From NCBI GenBank assembly GCA_032821775.1, contig JAVLRN010000001.1, positions 2,170,001-2,234,000 of the forward strand: 64,000 nucleotides of DNA. Reading direction: 5' to 3'. Positions 35,554 to 45,240 of the stretch are shown in pieces. The stretch is from Sanguinoderma infundibulare. Lineage: Eukaryota > Basidiomycota > Agaricomycetes > Polyporales > Polyporaceae. The notes beneath the pieces were generated by a model. That model had not been told where the DNA came from. It was given only the letters and a program-made list of their open reading frames with translations, and searched no databases. The translations under genes and the position numbers were made by a program. How positions within the stretch are numbered: the stretch's first letter is position 1; the number at the start of each line of letters is the position of its first letter.

Positions 35554-36634
35554 CGTACGCAACTTTCTTCATTTATTCTCCTCGGGGCGGTCATATTCCC
35601 TTTTTTCCCCAAACATCCATCCATTCGGTCGTTACATTACACTTGTATACCTGCACATTTTGCACCTTGCTTTTCCGCCTGTCACATCACATACACCATC
35701 ATCCACTCAACGCCCGCCCCGGGACTCTGAACCTTTCTCCCCTTCGTTGCTGCTTTTGTGTGCCTCGCGCTCGTCGGTGTCCAGTTCACATCTTACATCT
35801 AATCGGGCCCCTCTATCCCCAGTACCCCATACATCTACCTGCTCTTTGTGTAAATTACCAACCACCGTACGTATATCTCGCGCCGACATCTCTCGTTGAC
35901 AAGCGGAAATGAAATCAATGGGCTCTCTGGACGTGTTAGAATTTAACTCGCGCATTGCGCTACCGTCTGCCTGCCTGAACTTGGCTTGTATTCTCTTTGT
36001 GTTGATTTTTCAGTTCTGCGCTTGCAGGAGGACCACGGAGAAACGGGGTCGGATCGGGGTGTCCGAGTGCCAAGTCCACCGACGTTGTTGACGCACTTGT
36101 GGCAAGCGAACTTGGCGTCGCATGTTGGAGGTCGGCCCTATATCGGCGAAGGGAGGCCGATGGGACGGGAGGTGGTTACTCCGGCTAACGTCGAACCCCT
36201 GTGCTGGTACACATGAGACGGAAACGTGAATCCTCTCCCTTCCCTTCGCCGCTGTCGGCCAAGAGCATCGTCTCGAGTCCACCGTGTAATCATCGCACAC
36301 TGAGTGTGTCCGTCGGAGGATGTTCCGAGTTATTTTTGCCCACACTACCCTCTCACAGCTGGTACTCAACCACAAGGTGCCTTTGGAGTCTAAGTGAAGT
36401 GAATGATCATGAGACTAGGCTCGCGAGGGTAAGCGCAGAACGGCGTGGTGGACGTTATCTATTTGGCGCTCGCGACGCAGAAGTGCGGCATCTGGATTCT
36501 GGAGTTCCTCCGCCGGTAAAGCTGCTAATAACCTTGGCGGGCGACCAGCGGTAGTAGCCAGGGACGAAGAACGGGGTGGCGGACAAGAAACGAGTTTGCG
36601 ATAGCAAGTACAGCACGACAGGTACGCATGTCCA
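35554..36634. other. Intergenic, about 1.1 kb, no gene seen
   Basis: 3' flanks of two convergent genes. No recognisable feature on either strand. Confidence 0.4.
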
Positions 36635-38210
36635 TCAGAAGTCGAGCGGAGGAGGGCCCACGTAAGTCGGCCTGTAGCCGTCCAGCGCCATGGCGGTGTA
36701 GCTCGCGCCGACCTCCAAGGGAGTCCTGGATCGTATGCGGTCCCGCACCGCCGCCCTGATCCTCTGTTCCCACCGCTGGAACCACTCTCCTTCCCTTTCT
36801 CCGACCAGGTAGGCCCAGCCGTTAGGCACGCGCTGCCAGCGACCATCGTTGGCGTACGGCCTCGGGCTCGCGGTCCCGTCGGGCTGGATCTGCCACGTCT
36901 TGAGAGCGTACGCGCCACCACATACCTCCCAGCGTCCGCCGCCGCGACTGCTGAAGCGCTTGAAGAGCCAGATGAACGGGTAGATGAGAAACAGCCAGAG
37001 CAGAAACTTGAGCCATTTGTTCGAGAGCGTGCGCGAGAAGTTGTTGTCGGGGCGGATGCAGATCTTGTGGTGCGATATGTCAAACGACAGCTGGATGTCG
37101 TGGCTGTACACGGACCGTATTGCTGCGAGTATGGCATTGCGCAAGTTGGTGACATTCCAGCCGTATATGACCTGAGTGGCGCTATACGTCAATGGGACGT
37201 TGAATGGCAGAAATATCTCACGCGCACCTTCGTGTACGTAAACTCCTTCAAGAGCTTGTCGCTCGCGCAATACTCATCAGCCCACTGTCGCAAGGTCTTT
37301 GAAGACTGGAGGACGACTGGGACCTGCGCTTCGCCTACTTGCTGGGACCACGTCTCGGGACCAGGAGCGACCCAAGGAGGAAAACCGTAATCTCCACGCA
37401 GCATTTTCCTCTCCTTGGCCGCCTTCTGCTCTTGCTTCGTTGCCTCGCGGCGTCCAGACGGAAGCGCAATTTCCAGATCGACTGGTGCCACGAGTTCGTT
37501 CGAGTCCACCTGCTTGTGCATCGCTCCACGGTACGCGGGTTCGGCATCGGGCAAGCTCCAGTGGACAGGGCCATAGGCGATTTGCGGCGTGAGGTCAATG
37601 TAGAAGTCGAAGTCTGTCATCCCGATCGTAAGCCGCAGGTAGAATGTGAGGTCGTATGATCCAGTGCTTACCAGTCACGGTCTCGGTGTAGCTTTCCGTC
37701 TTAAGATTGGTATTGCCGTTCTGATCCGTGCTGTGCACTGTACGAGTCTTGTGTTCGGTGTGCGTCCCGCGGGCGTGGATCTTGTACTCGGGGCGCGCTG
37801 TGGATTGGGACAAGAGGAAGCGGTACAGTGCTTCACCTGCCGAGCTCCATGAGCATAGTTCCATCACTCGGTAGCTTCCCAGGAGCTTTTCGCGACCCCA
37901 ATTTTGGGTCGAAGGAGCACTCACCATCTTGGTTCAGATGGGGATCGTGAGAGACAATATTCTTCCCAGAGATGAAGAACTCGGCCTCGTATGGGGCGAA
38001 CTCCGGAGGCGGTTCTTCTCCTCCTGGAGGAAAGTATACATTCTCGAACGCCTGTTCGGTGTACTTCGGGACTTCACTGTCGTCCGGAAGCTGGGAGGCG
38101 TTGCTAAGTTGGGAAGAGGATGGGCTGGCCCCCGCCGCTGCTGGACTTGGCGCACTGACGAGCTCCGTAGAGTCGTAGGGGTGTTTCTTGTCGGTGGATG
38201 GCGCAATCAT
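36635..38210 (-). CDS. Unknown membrane protein, conserved-looking
   Basis: Function not recognised. The start MIAPSTDKKHPYDSTELVSA is followed by a Ser/Pro-rich segment and then PYEAEFFISGKNIVSHDPHL. The next exon has ALYRFLLSQSTARPEYKIHA and THTEHKTRTVHSTDQNGN, then FDFYIDLTPQIAYGPVHW. A lysine-rich stretch (KQEQKAAKERKML) leads to GDYGFPPWVAPGPETW. The last exon has EIFLPFNVPLTYSATQVIYG and a single hydrophobic segment, WLKFLLWLFLIYPFIWLFKR, then GRWEVCGGAYALKTWQ and the end VGPPPLDF. So it is probably a membrane-anchored protein with a large N-terminal cytosolic or lumenal domain. Introns are few and phase-consistent. Confidence 0.75.
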
Positions 38211-38759
38211 AGTAGATGGTAAAAAGACAAGTTGGATTCGTGGCACCCGGCCAGAGTGTGCTGGATGCCTAGGACACGTACAGCGCCAGCTTGGGCGGTG
38301 CTCACCCCGTGGCTGTGCGACTCTGGTAGTTACGTCACCCGGTTCCGGCCCCGCGTCTCCACCAGCGCTTAGTTCAAGTTCACTGTCTCCAACGCACTTC
38401 CTCCCACTGGCAGAACCTTCGGCCACGTCCCATGTCCGCTTAACTGACCAGTGACTCACGATTGCTGTAGTGCGCCTCATTAGTCTTCCATGGTTAGGCC
38501 GATTCGGACCGACGAGGTGTCACGGTGTCAGCGGTATTCGCCGCCCTACCCACTTTCAAGTGGACCAAAGTTGAGAACGTTGGGAATTCCTTACGATAGG
38601 GACCGTGCATGGGACGAGGCGTTATCTTTTCCACAACTCTAACTCAAGATCATAGGACTGCTGACGGCGCATAAATAGCTGACGTACTGACTGTATCCCC
38701 CGAACTCTCAACCCCGTCTTCTGGCACTACTCATCCCATTCAAAGATAACACCAACGAA
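38211..38759. promoter_or_regulatory. Divergent intergenic region with TATA-like box
   Basis: Between the starts of the membrane protein and the 60-residue protein. GCATAAATAGC near 38669-38679, about 90 bp before the latter's ATG, looks like a TATA box. Confidence 0.45.
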
Positions 38760-39123
38760 ATGACCCCCGCGAAGTCCAGCGACACAGCCAACCAAGGTAT
38801 ATAGCACCCCTTTTGTAAAGCGCGTCAAGAAGGACTGAACCATTCATCGGTAATAGGCCAAGCCACGCAGTCCACTGCCACGACTCAGGACACCCCGCTG
38901 CAAGCTGACGCCACTCAAGGTCAGTATGCACACACGCCGAGATAAATAAGCCCTCTCATGCACGTTCCGCGGCAGGTGGATCCAACACTGTTCAGGCTCA
39001 GTCTGGAGTTCAAGCCCCCGTGCTCAAGGTTTGTTTGCGAAAGCCCGGCGAGCCGCGAGATATGTTACCACCCTGGCTAATAACTTACATCAGGGACCTA
39101 AGGCAAACGACACGCTGCTCTAG
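38760..39123 (+). CDS. 60-residue hydrophilic protein, four small exons
   Basis: Unknown function. Four exons (38760-38796, 38857-38919, 38976-39028, 39094-39123) join with consistent phase at GT-AG sites and encode 60 residues. The protein starts MTPAKSSDTANQGQ, is rich in Thr, Gln, Ser and Ala (QATQSTATTQDTPLQADATQ), and ends LKGPKANDTLL. There is no signal peptide, no hydrophobic segment and no cysteine, so it should be cytosolic and disordered. Support is the phase agreement of three introns, the TATA-like box 90 bp upstream and the intron sizes of 56-65 nt, typical of this genome. No single exon exceeds 63 nt, so ordinary ORF scans would miss it. It has a similar composition to the CsbD-like protein at 41778. 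Confidence 0.6.
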
Positions 39124-39941
39124 TTCGGAGGAATAGCATGACTACTGATGTGTCACCACCTGTCGGATTCGATGAATGATGTTGTAACGCCTAGCTTTTG
39201 AGGCTTAGGTCAATGTACATTATGTTTTGATCGACCCATACTTCGACCTAGACCTCGGGCAGCTAGCTAAATACGGAGGCAGCGTGCAAGTCGGTAAACG
39301 TGGAAGCCATCTTGCAACTCGTCCCTGTATACGTCATGTTCCTGATTTCATTTATATGCAGAACCCTCCCGGCAGACCTGGATACCGCCATATGCCGGGT
39401 TTAGAAGCAAAAAGAGCAAGCCAACTGGGCAGGTTGAAATAAGACACGATGAGGTTCTACATCTGCGCTCGGACCGCATGGCTGCAAGCTATTCCATGCT
39501 TGGCACCCGGATCAGGATCACAACGGCGCGTCCTCTCCAGGAGAAAATATCCTGACAAAAGGCGGAAGGGCCAGGTTGAAGTCCCAAAGTCGCGCCCACT
39601 GCCCGCCCGGCCTCCTCGGAGTTCCGTCCCGTCTCTTTCCCACCATAACCACCTTGATCCACTGAGGACGAATTCCTGATACCCATTGTCTGTGTGTCCA
39701 GGTCCAAATGACGATATGTCACCCGATGTCCTGAAGCACGTAGCTTACTCCGGACGACGTTGATTTTACTGCTTCCAAGACCTGGCCGCGAGTTCCGTGT
39801 TCAGAAATTGTTTCATCAGATGGAACGTATTACCAGTAGGACGTGCTAAAATTCATCTTGCGCAGGTCTTTTTACATCGTCCTACTGGGGCAAATTTGCG
39901 GGAGATGTGTTATGACAAGGAGTACAAGCATAAAAGGGATG
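39124..39941. repeat. Duplicated flank, inverted copy of 1.56-1.93 kb
   Basis: No gene. About 39300-39735 is an inverted, diverged copy of about 1560-1930, for example GAATTCCTGATACCCATTG near 39671. It is collinear with the promoter element and secreted-protein copy 3 that follow. Confidence 0.6.
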
Positions 39942-40331
39942 TTAGGGGCCGTTCGACGCAGGTCTGTTACGGCGCGCATTGATGCCAATATCAATATTAG
40001 TGTCCCTTCTCATCCACTGTTCCCCTGCTTGTCCTAAAATGTTTGGAACAGATGCAGGAGGGGCGTGTGAATGAATATACAAATTTCCTTTCAAGGATGC
40101 GCATTGGTTTCTAGCTGTTTCTAGCTGGTAATATAATTGACGGGCGTTTGAATTACCTAATCGAGAGAGTGCGGCCACTGCTCGTCGGCTTCCCACGGAA
40201 TGCCGTAACAGAAACTTGCCCAACGGACCACATTGTGGATAACAGACCTGCGCCGAACGGACACTTACGGGTAACAGATCTGCGCTGAACGGGCCCTTAC
40301 AGGTAACAGACCTGCGCCGAACAGGCCCTAA
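39942..40331. mobile_element. Terminal-inverted-repeat (MITE-like) element, copy B
   Basis: 390 bp with ends TTAGGGGCCGTTCGACGCAG and, inverted on the right, TTAGGGCCTGTTCGGCGCAG; the match extends inward through GTCTGTTAC, about 29 bp. No coding capacity. The right end is preceded by extra 32-bp repeats of the terminal motif. It lies in the promoter of secreted-protein copy 3, in the same position relative to the gene as copy A. It may have spread with the segmental duplication rather than by its own movement. No clear target-site duplication. Confidence 0.5.
40239..40331. repeat. 32-bp tandem repeat, three units
   Basis: Units beginning TAACAG at 40240, 40272 and 40304, each close to TAACAGACCTGCGCCGAACG plus GGCCCTTACGGG. 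The period is exactly 32 bp. A diverged relative starts near 40206. The corresponding part of copy A (about 1213-1265, inverted) has only two recognisable units, so the unit number varies between copies. Confidence 0.75.
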
Positions 40332-40433
40332 CCAAGTTCGACCTCCTGTCTCCATTACGGCGCATACCACCCATCCTGCACATTTCCCGATGGCCACCCA
40401 CTGTTGTGTTGCCCAGTGTGTCTGACGCCTTGA

Positions 40434-40445
40434 GTAATATATATG
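40434..40445 (+). promoter_or_regulatory. TATA box of secreted-protein copy 3
   Basis: TAATATATATG, about 150 bp before the ATG at 40595, at the same spacing as in copies 1 and 2. A likely 5'-UTR intron follows (donor after CAACGCAG near 40492, acceptor AACCAGCAG near 40560). Confidence 0.55.
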
Positions 40446-40594
40446 TCGCAGCGCATGCATTGCTATCCTCAGTCTCCTCTGACTGCAACGCAGGTACACT
40501 CCCTCCCTACACACATGTCTGGAGTCCCTTCTGACCACAATTCAAATCAGCAAACCAGCAGCCTTCAAGTCGAACAAGACTCTACTGATTCACC

Positions 40595-41056
40595 ATGTTC
40601 TTTTCCAAGGTGTGCACCCTCACTGCTCAAGCCGCATGAAGGTCCTAATTCCCTTAGGCTCTCGTCGGGCTCCTCCCCTTCGTCTCCGCCGTTTACGCCG
40701 GCGTCTTCATACAAGGCTTCAACGATCCGTGAGTCGGGTAAACCGTAAGATGACTGCTGAGCTCGTGCTCACCGATTGTTACCAGCGGAACCTGCAACCA
40801 AGGCGTTGGAAGCTCCGTCATTAACGGGAACGGCCAATGCGTCGAGTTCAACGACGCCTTCAACGCCATTGAAGTCGCCGGCGGCGGATCCGACTCCTGC
40901 TTCCTCGAGGTCTTCTATGGCCCTGCCTGTACCGAGCAGGTCCCTACTAATATTGGGCCTATCAATGATCCCAACTTGGGGAGCTGCATCGGCCCGTTCC
41001 CGCCTAACTTCAACGCTCCTATTGTGTCCGGAAGGCTCCTCAACTGCCCTACTTGA
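40595..41056 (+). CDS. Small six-cysteine secreted protein, copy 3
   Basis: Third copy of the family, on the opposite strand and 38 kb from the others. Exons 40595-40609, 40658-40728 and 40786-41056 give 118 residues. The start MFFSK and signal segment ending SAVYA are as in copy 2, then GTCNQGVGSSVINGNGQC. The segment FYGPACTEQVPTNIG differs from the other copies, while INDPNLGSCIGPFPPNF and RLLNCPT are kept. All six mature cysteines are present and both introns are at conserved positions. The coding sequence is intact. Its neighbours are two small hydrophilic protein genes (38760 and 41778). Function unknown; extracellular location is inferred from the signal segment. Confidence 0.83.
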
Positions 41057-41777
41057 AGGAATGGCGTAATCGTCCAGAATATCCGGGATGGATGATGGGG
41101 GCGATGTTATCCGAGTAGACTGGAAGCATCAACTTTGTTCACAATCTCGGAATGCGCTGTATCTTAGTGGCATAACCAGTCTACAACATCAATTGTGTTC
41201 TATTTGATATTTCGCTGATTTCATTCCTGCGTGAAGTGCTACCTAAGCCTCCCCCCCCACACGCATGGGCGGCATAACATGTTCGGTTGGATATTATGAC
41301 GTCTGGTCAAGTTCCACTTTCCTCCATCTTGAATATCTTCCTCTCACCTTCTAATCCGGCCAAGTACCTTCCAAAACCGCTACAGAGGTGTCACACCTCC
41401 AAGTAGCCATCATGAGCTCCATGGGCTCGTCATCGGGACCGCCGCCGCTGGCTTAAGTTGCCTTGCGAGGCCGGAGCCCACACGACTGACACCACTCGAT
41501 CATGTTGTATTGAACTTTCATGTCCATACGACGACCATCCAACGCTTCGTGTGGAGCAGCTCCAGCGAAGAGCGGTGCGGTTGGGCGCAGGCTCCCCACC
41601 CAGCGCTCGGTGCGCCGCCGTCGCCCCACACGAGCTATGAGGTCAACGCCATCCAAACCGAGAGCGGAGTAGCTCGGTCGTTCAGTTAAATAGCGAGCAA
41701 CGTCTGCACGGTCTCCCCACTTCCAACTGTAACTGCAACGAACACACCATAGCACACTTGCCTCCATCATACCCAAC
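41057..41777. other. Intergenic, about 720 bp, no gene seen
   Basis: The first 100 bases are the 3' flank shared with the other secreted-protein copies. A C-run (CCCCCCCC) occurs near 41252. The remainder is presumably the promoter of the CsbD-like gene. Confidence 0.4.
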
Positions 41778-42558
41778 ATGTCTCGTGCTCAGGACCTCCA
41801 AGGACTCGACAATTTCGGTCAGACGAACACAACCATGCGCTCCTCGCAGAACCAGCCGCAGAACCAGCGCACCGTGCCAGGTACGCCGAGTTTCTCGGCC
41901 TAGAGACTGACGTCTGTCTCTCGACTATCGGAGCTGACCGCGAGGGCCCGCGCAGGCACCTTCGACACAAGTGCAGGCCCACAGCCCTACGAGCCTACCG
42001 TCCGCGCGGCAGGACACAACTGGGACCAAGGTCTCGAGCACCAGAACCGCGGCGACGCCGGGACGCACTGCCCGACGGACATCTACGCCGAACACGGTGG
42101 CCAGCTCGGTACCGCGGGGCAAGGCCACGGCAGCCAATTCGCTAGCACTCTGCCGAAGACTGGCACCGGCACACGGTTCGACGGTCCCGGCGGGCAGAGC
42201 ACGCAGACGTTCGGCCAAGTTGAAGCAGCGCCAGGAGGGTCCCTCGCCCCGCCCCCGGCCATGCCCCAGCCTGGGGCTCAGTACGCCGCGGCGAAGCCGA
42301 GCACGGGCGATAAGCTCATGGGTGCGTGTCTCTGACGGTTAGACTCCAGAGAAGGGTGCTCACGGGTTACGATCTTCCGACGTCAGGCAACGCCGAGAAG
42401 CTCGCCGGGAAGGTGTCTGGGAACGAGCGCATGGCCGAGCGCGGCCAAGCTCGCAAGGTATGCTTCATATCCTCCGGTGTGTCCACAGTGTGTGGCAGTG
42501 TGGCTGACCAAGGGAGGGCGTCCTACAGACCGGTAACGTGAATCAGAATGGACTGTAG
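41778..42558 (+). CDS. CsbD-like small hydrophilic stress-type protein
   Basis: Four exons (41778-41880, 41956-42321, 42387-42457, 42529-42558) keep phase and give about 190 residues. The N-terminal part is disordered and Gln/Thr/Gly-rich (MSRAQDLQGLDNFGQTNTT, then GPQPYEPTVRAAGHNWDQG). The C-terminal part, STGDKLMGNAEKLAGKVSGN and ERMAERGQARKTGN, resembles the CsbD-like repeat of bacterial and fungal stress proteins: small helical segments with GK.E...GK and E..G.A. The final exon is 30 nt, ending NQNGL. No signal or membrane segment. A role in stress or desiccation is only suggested by the family, whose function is not well established. Confidence 0.75.
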
Positions 42559-43272
42559 GCGCGGAGGAGCAGCTGTAACAGATGCCAATGCCACGTACCG
42601 GAGCCCGACCGCAATTGCAATGCAGCCGTAGCGTAGCCTCCCGTACTTGTACCTGAATGATCGTGTACAATGCGCACGCCCGTCATAACCGTGTCATACG
42701 CGCGTGGGACGAGTGTCCATTTTGGCAGGGTTCTAAACGTGTACGCCTAAGGAAGTCCATGCAACCGCCGTAAGTGGCGACTGTCCTTTCGAGAAGTCCA
42801 TAAAACGTGGCGAATGATTGAATGCGGCGGGACGGGATCGCCAAGAAATGAACACGAAAAAACGGTCGCGGATGGTGAAAGGCAAATAGGGAAATCGAGT
42901 TGTATGGTAGGTAGGTGCTACACACTAGTTCGTGAGAATCAACAGCAGGGGAAGGTGCGTCCGCAGTTCGTATGCAACAATGTGCCACTGGAAAACAGAC
43001 ATACAGGTCCATATGATCCGATATAAGCTACTTCTTGAAAGACTACGATTACAATTCAGTGAGTGAAGGTGAGAAAGGATCGGCTGGATATGCGATGCGA
43101 CATGCAGTTCAACAGAGCAGAGCGTGAGTCAGGGCTACGTCGACAGATACAACGAATGGAATGGGACGATACAATGATTCAGTAGGAGTACCTACGGAAG
43201 ACCTACGCAGGTCATGATCATCATGGGGTTTCATAAATATCTGACAGGGTTCATCCTCGTCTAGACGATTCC
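42559..43272. other. Intergenic, about 700 bp, no gene seen
   Basis: 3' flanks of two convergent genes. No recognisable feature. Confidence 0.4.
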
Positions 43273-45240
43273 CTAGACAGTCCACCGAACCTCATACTGG
43301 GAGCCCTCATGCTTGGGGTGTTGTTCCGAACCTAAGCGGATCACATAGTCAATGAACGTCACTGAGCCGCGCGCCCCATACGAAGACGTTCTGCGTACCT
43401 CCAACTTTGGTTTCGTTTCCGGCACCTCGGGCTCATCCGCCGAATACACGCTGCTCGCCGATGTGCTCGACTCCCGATGTCGGCTCTCACCCGGCAAGTT
43501 AAGCGTGACACCCATAGCAGGTGTTGACGGCTCCGTGTTGGCAGCACTGTAATACCCTGCAAGCAGCGGCTCCGTGCTCGCGACACTGCCCTTCGCCGCG
43601 TGTCCCCAGCTGGCGCTGGTGCTGGTGCTGTGCGTCTGCCTCCTGGTGCGATCGTACGCTGCGGGGGGTGGACTCGCTGTCCTCGCAGGCACATAGCCGT
43701 CTTTCCGCGTCTGGGTAGGGAAGACCGCGGGCGCTGGTGGATGAACCGTTCCGACCGCAGAATATGGGTCGAAGTCAGACGCAGCACCAGGTGTGGACGG
43801 ACCGGTGGTGGGAGAGTAACGGACACCGGTGGCCACGGCAAGATTCAAGTTACCAGAGCTAAGGCTCGAATCCATCATGGCGGAAGGCGCCGGCGAGCGA
43901 CGCGGCGACAAACCCTTCTCGTCATCGTCATCCAGCGGGCGGCGATTGAACCCAGCTGCAGCGAGCGTCGACGCAACCGCCGTATCGTGCTCAAGCCGCT
44001 GGGTACGTCGTCGCCTGCGTATGTAGAAGACAATAAATAGGACGATAGATGCCGCAGCAAGGCCGACGATGAGGAACACGCCTGCGACAGCGCCTCTATT
44101 ACGGAAAAACCTAGATTGCACGACATCAGTAGAAGTTGATAGAACTAAAGCGTGCGAAGGACGGCAAAGACCTACTGTGACGTCTGTGCCGCGTTAGAGT
44201 TGTTGGAGATGGGCGTAGGGTTGCTGGCGACGATAGTGATGACATTTGGAGAACCGTCACTGTTGGTTTTTGTTAAAGTCTCGGTTACAAACGGGGGCGC
44301 GCTGGTAACAGTCTGGCCCGCGCCGTTAGTGGTCGTTAGGAAGACGGTTGACTGCAGAGTAGTGCTGTGGATAGGAAAAGTCAGGGCTTGGGAGCACGAA
44401 TGTGAGGGCTGGACGTACGTAACGACGGCAGTAGGGAAACCGGGACTGGTGGAGAAAGTATCGCTGACGGTAACAGTGTCTGTGGCCGGAGGTTGTGAGG
44501 ATGTGGTGGAACTGGTCGGGGTTGAGGTTGTCGTGGAAGTTGTAGTGGGGGGACCGGCAGGAGAAGACGTAGTGGTGGTGGACGTCGAGGTGTCGGAAGA
44601 AGTGGTAGTTGTAGACGAGGATGTGGAGGTAGTGGTAGTGGAAGTGGTGGTGGACGAAGTGGTGGAGGTGGATGAGGTTGATGTTGCGGTAGTTGACTTA
44701 TCGGTTGAGGAAGATGATGTAGCCTTGTTGGTCGGCAAAGGCGTTGTCGGATTAGAAGACATGGCAGGAGAGGAGGCCCTAAAGCAGGCGTGAGCTTGAG
44801 GAACTTAATAAGAGATTGACGAGAGCTTACGATGAAGGAGACGCTGCCGATGCACTGCCCGAAGCGGACGTGGTCGGAGGGTGAGCAGTGGGACCTGACA
44901 AGGATGGGGATGGGGACGAGGTTGGGGAGCCTTCAGTAGATGAAGGGGAAGATTTTTGGGATGGGGACGAAGACGGGATTGGTTGTAAAGATGTGGAAGG
45001 GGGAGATAGTGAAACGGTTGTGGTAGGAGAGAATGATTGGGAAGCGGAGGATGTAATGACGGTTGTTTGGGATGCCATGGAGGAATGGCCAATTGAGGAC
45101 GGCGGAGCAGAGGGCGGGGCAGTTGAGGAAGAGGCGGGCGGCGTACCAGAAAGAGAGTCAGTGCCACTCGGAGAAGAAGTAACAGAAGAAGCCGTGGGGA
45201 AAGGTGTAGAGGACAGAGTGGAAATCAAAGGACGGATTCG
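43273..45240 (-). CDS. Mucin-like single-pass membrane protein, copy 1 (5' end unresolved)
   Basis: Probable cell-surface protein with a Mid2/Wsc-like layout, function unknown. The extracellular part is almost entirely Ser/Thr/Pro (from about 45228 to 44480), a likely O-mannosylated stalk. A more ordered juxtamembrane part follows: PGFPTAVVTYVQPSHSCSQA, STVFLTTTNGAGQTVTSAPP and NSDGSPNVITIVASNPTP. Across a phase-correct intron comes RGAVAGVFLIVGLAAASIV and LFIVFYI, a single helix, then RRRRRTQRLEHD and a polar cytosolic tail with LEVRRTSSYGARGS. Two splices, at about 44826-44775 and at the helix, were checked. The first exon and any signal peptide were not located, and a 31-nt intron near the 3' end would change the last 20-30 residues. 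The paralogue is at 50759-53448. Confidence 0.7.
44500..44760. repeat. Thr/Ser-coding low-complexity tract
   Basis: A GTGGTGGTGG / GTAGTGG-rich plus strand encodes runs of Thr and Ser on the minus strand inside mucin-like copy 1. Slippage would readily change the stalk length. Confidence 0.7.

Noticed and set aside
39942..39947. TTAGGG at the element ends as a telomere remnant
   Set aside because: Only one unit occurs at each end, in inverted orientation, as part of a longer inverted repeat. There is no telomeric array.
44152..44793. A Val/Glu/Asp-rich plus-strand frame of about 210 codons
   Set aside because: It is the complement of the Thr/Ser stalk of mucin-like copy 1, where ACC/ACT codons read as GGT/AGT-type codons in reverse. 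No independent support.
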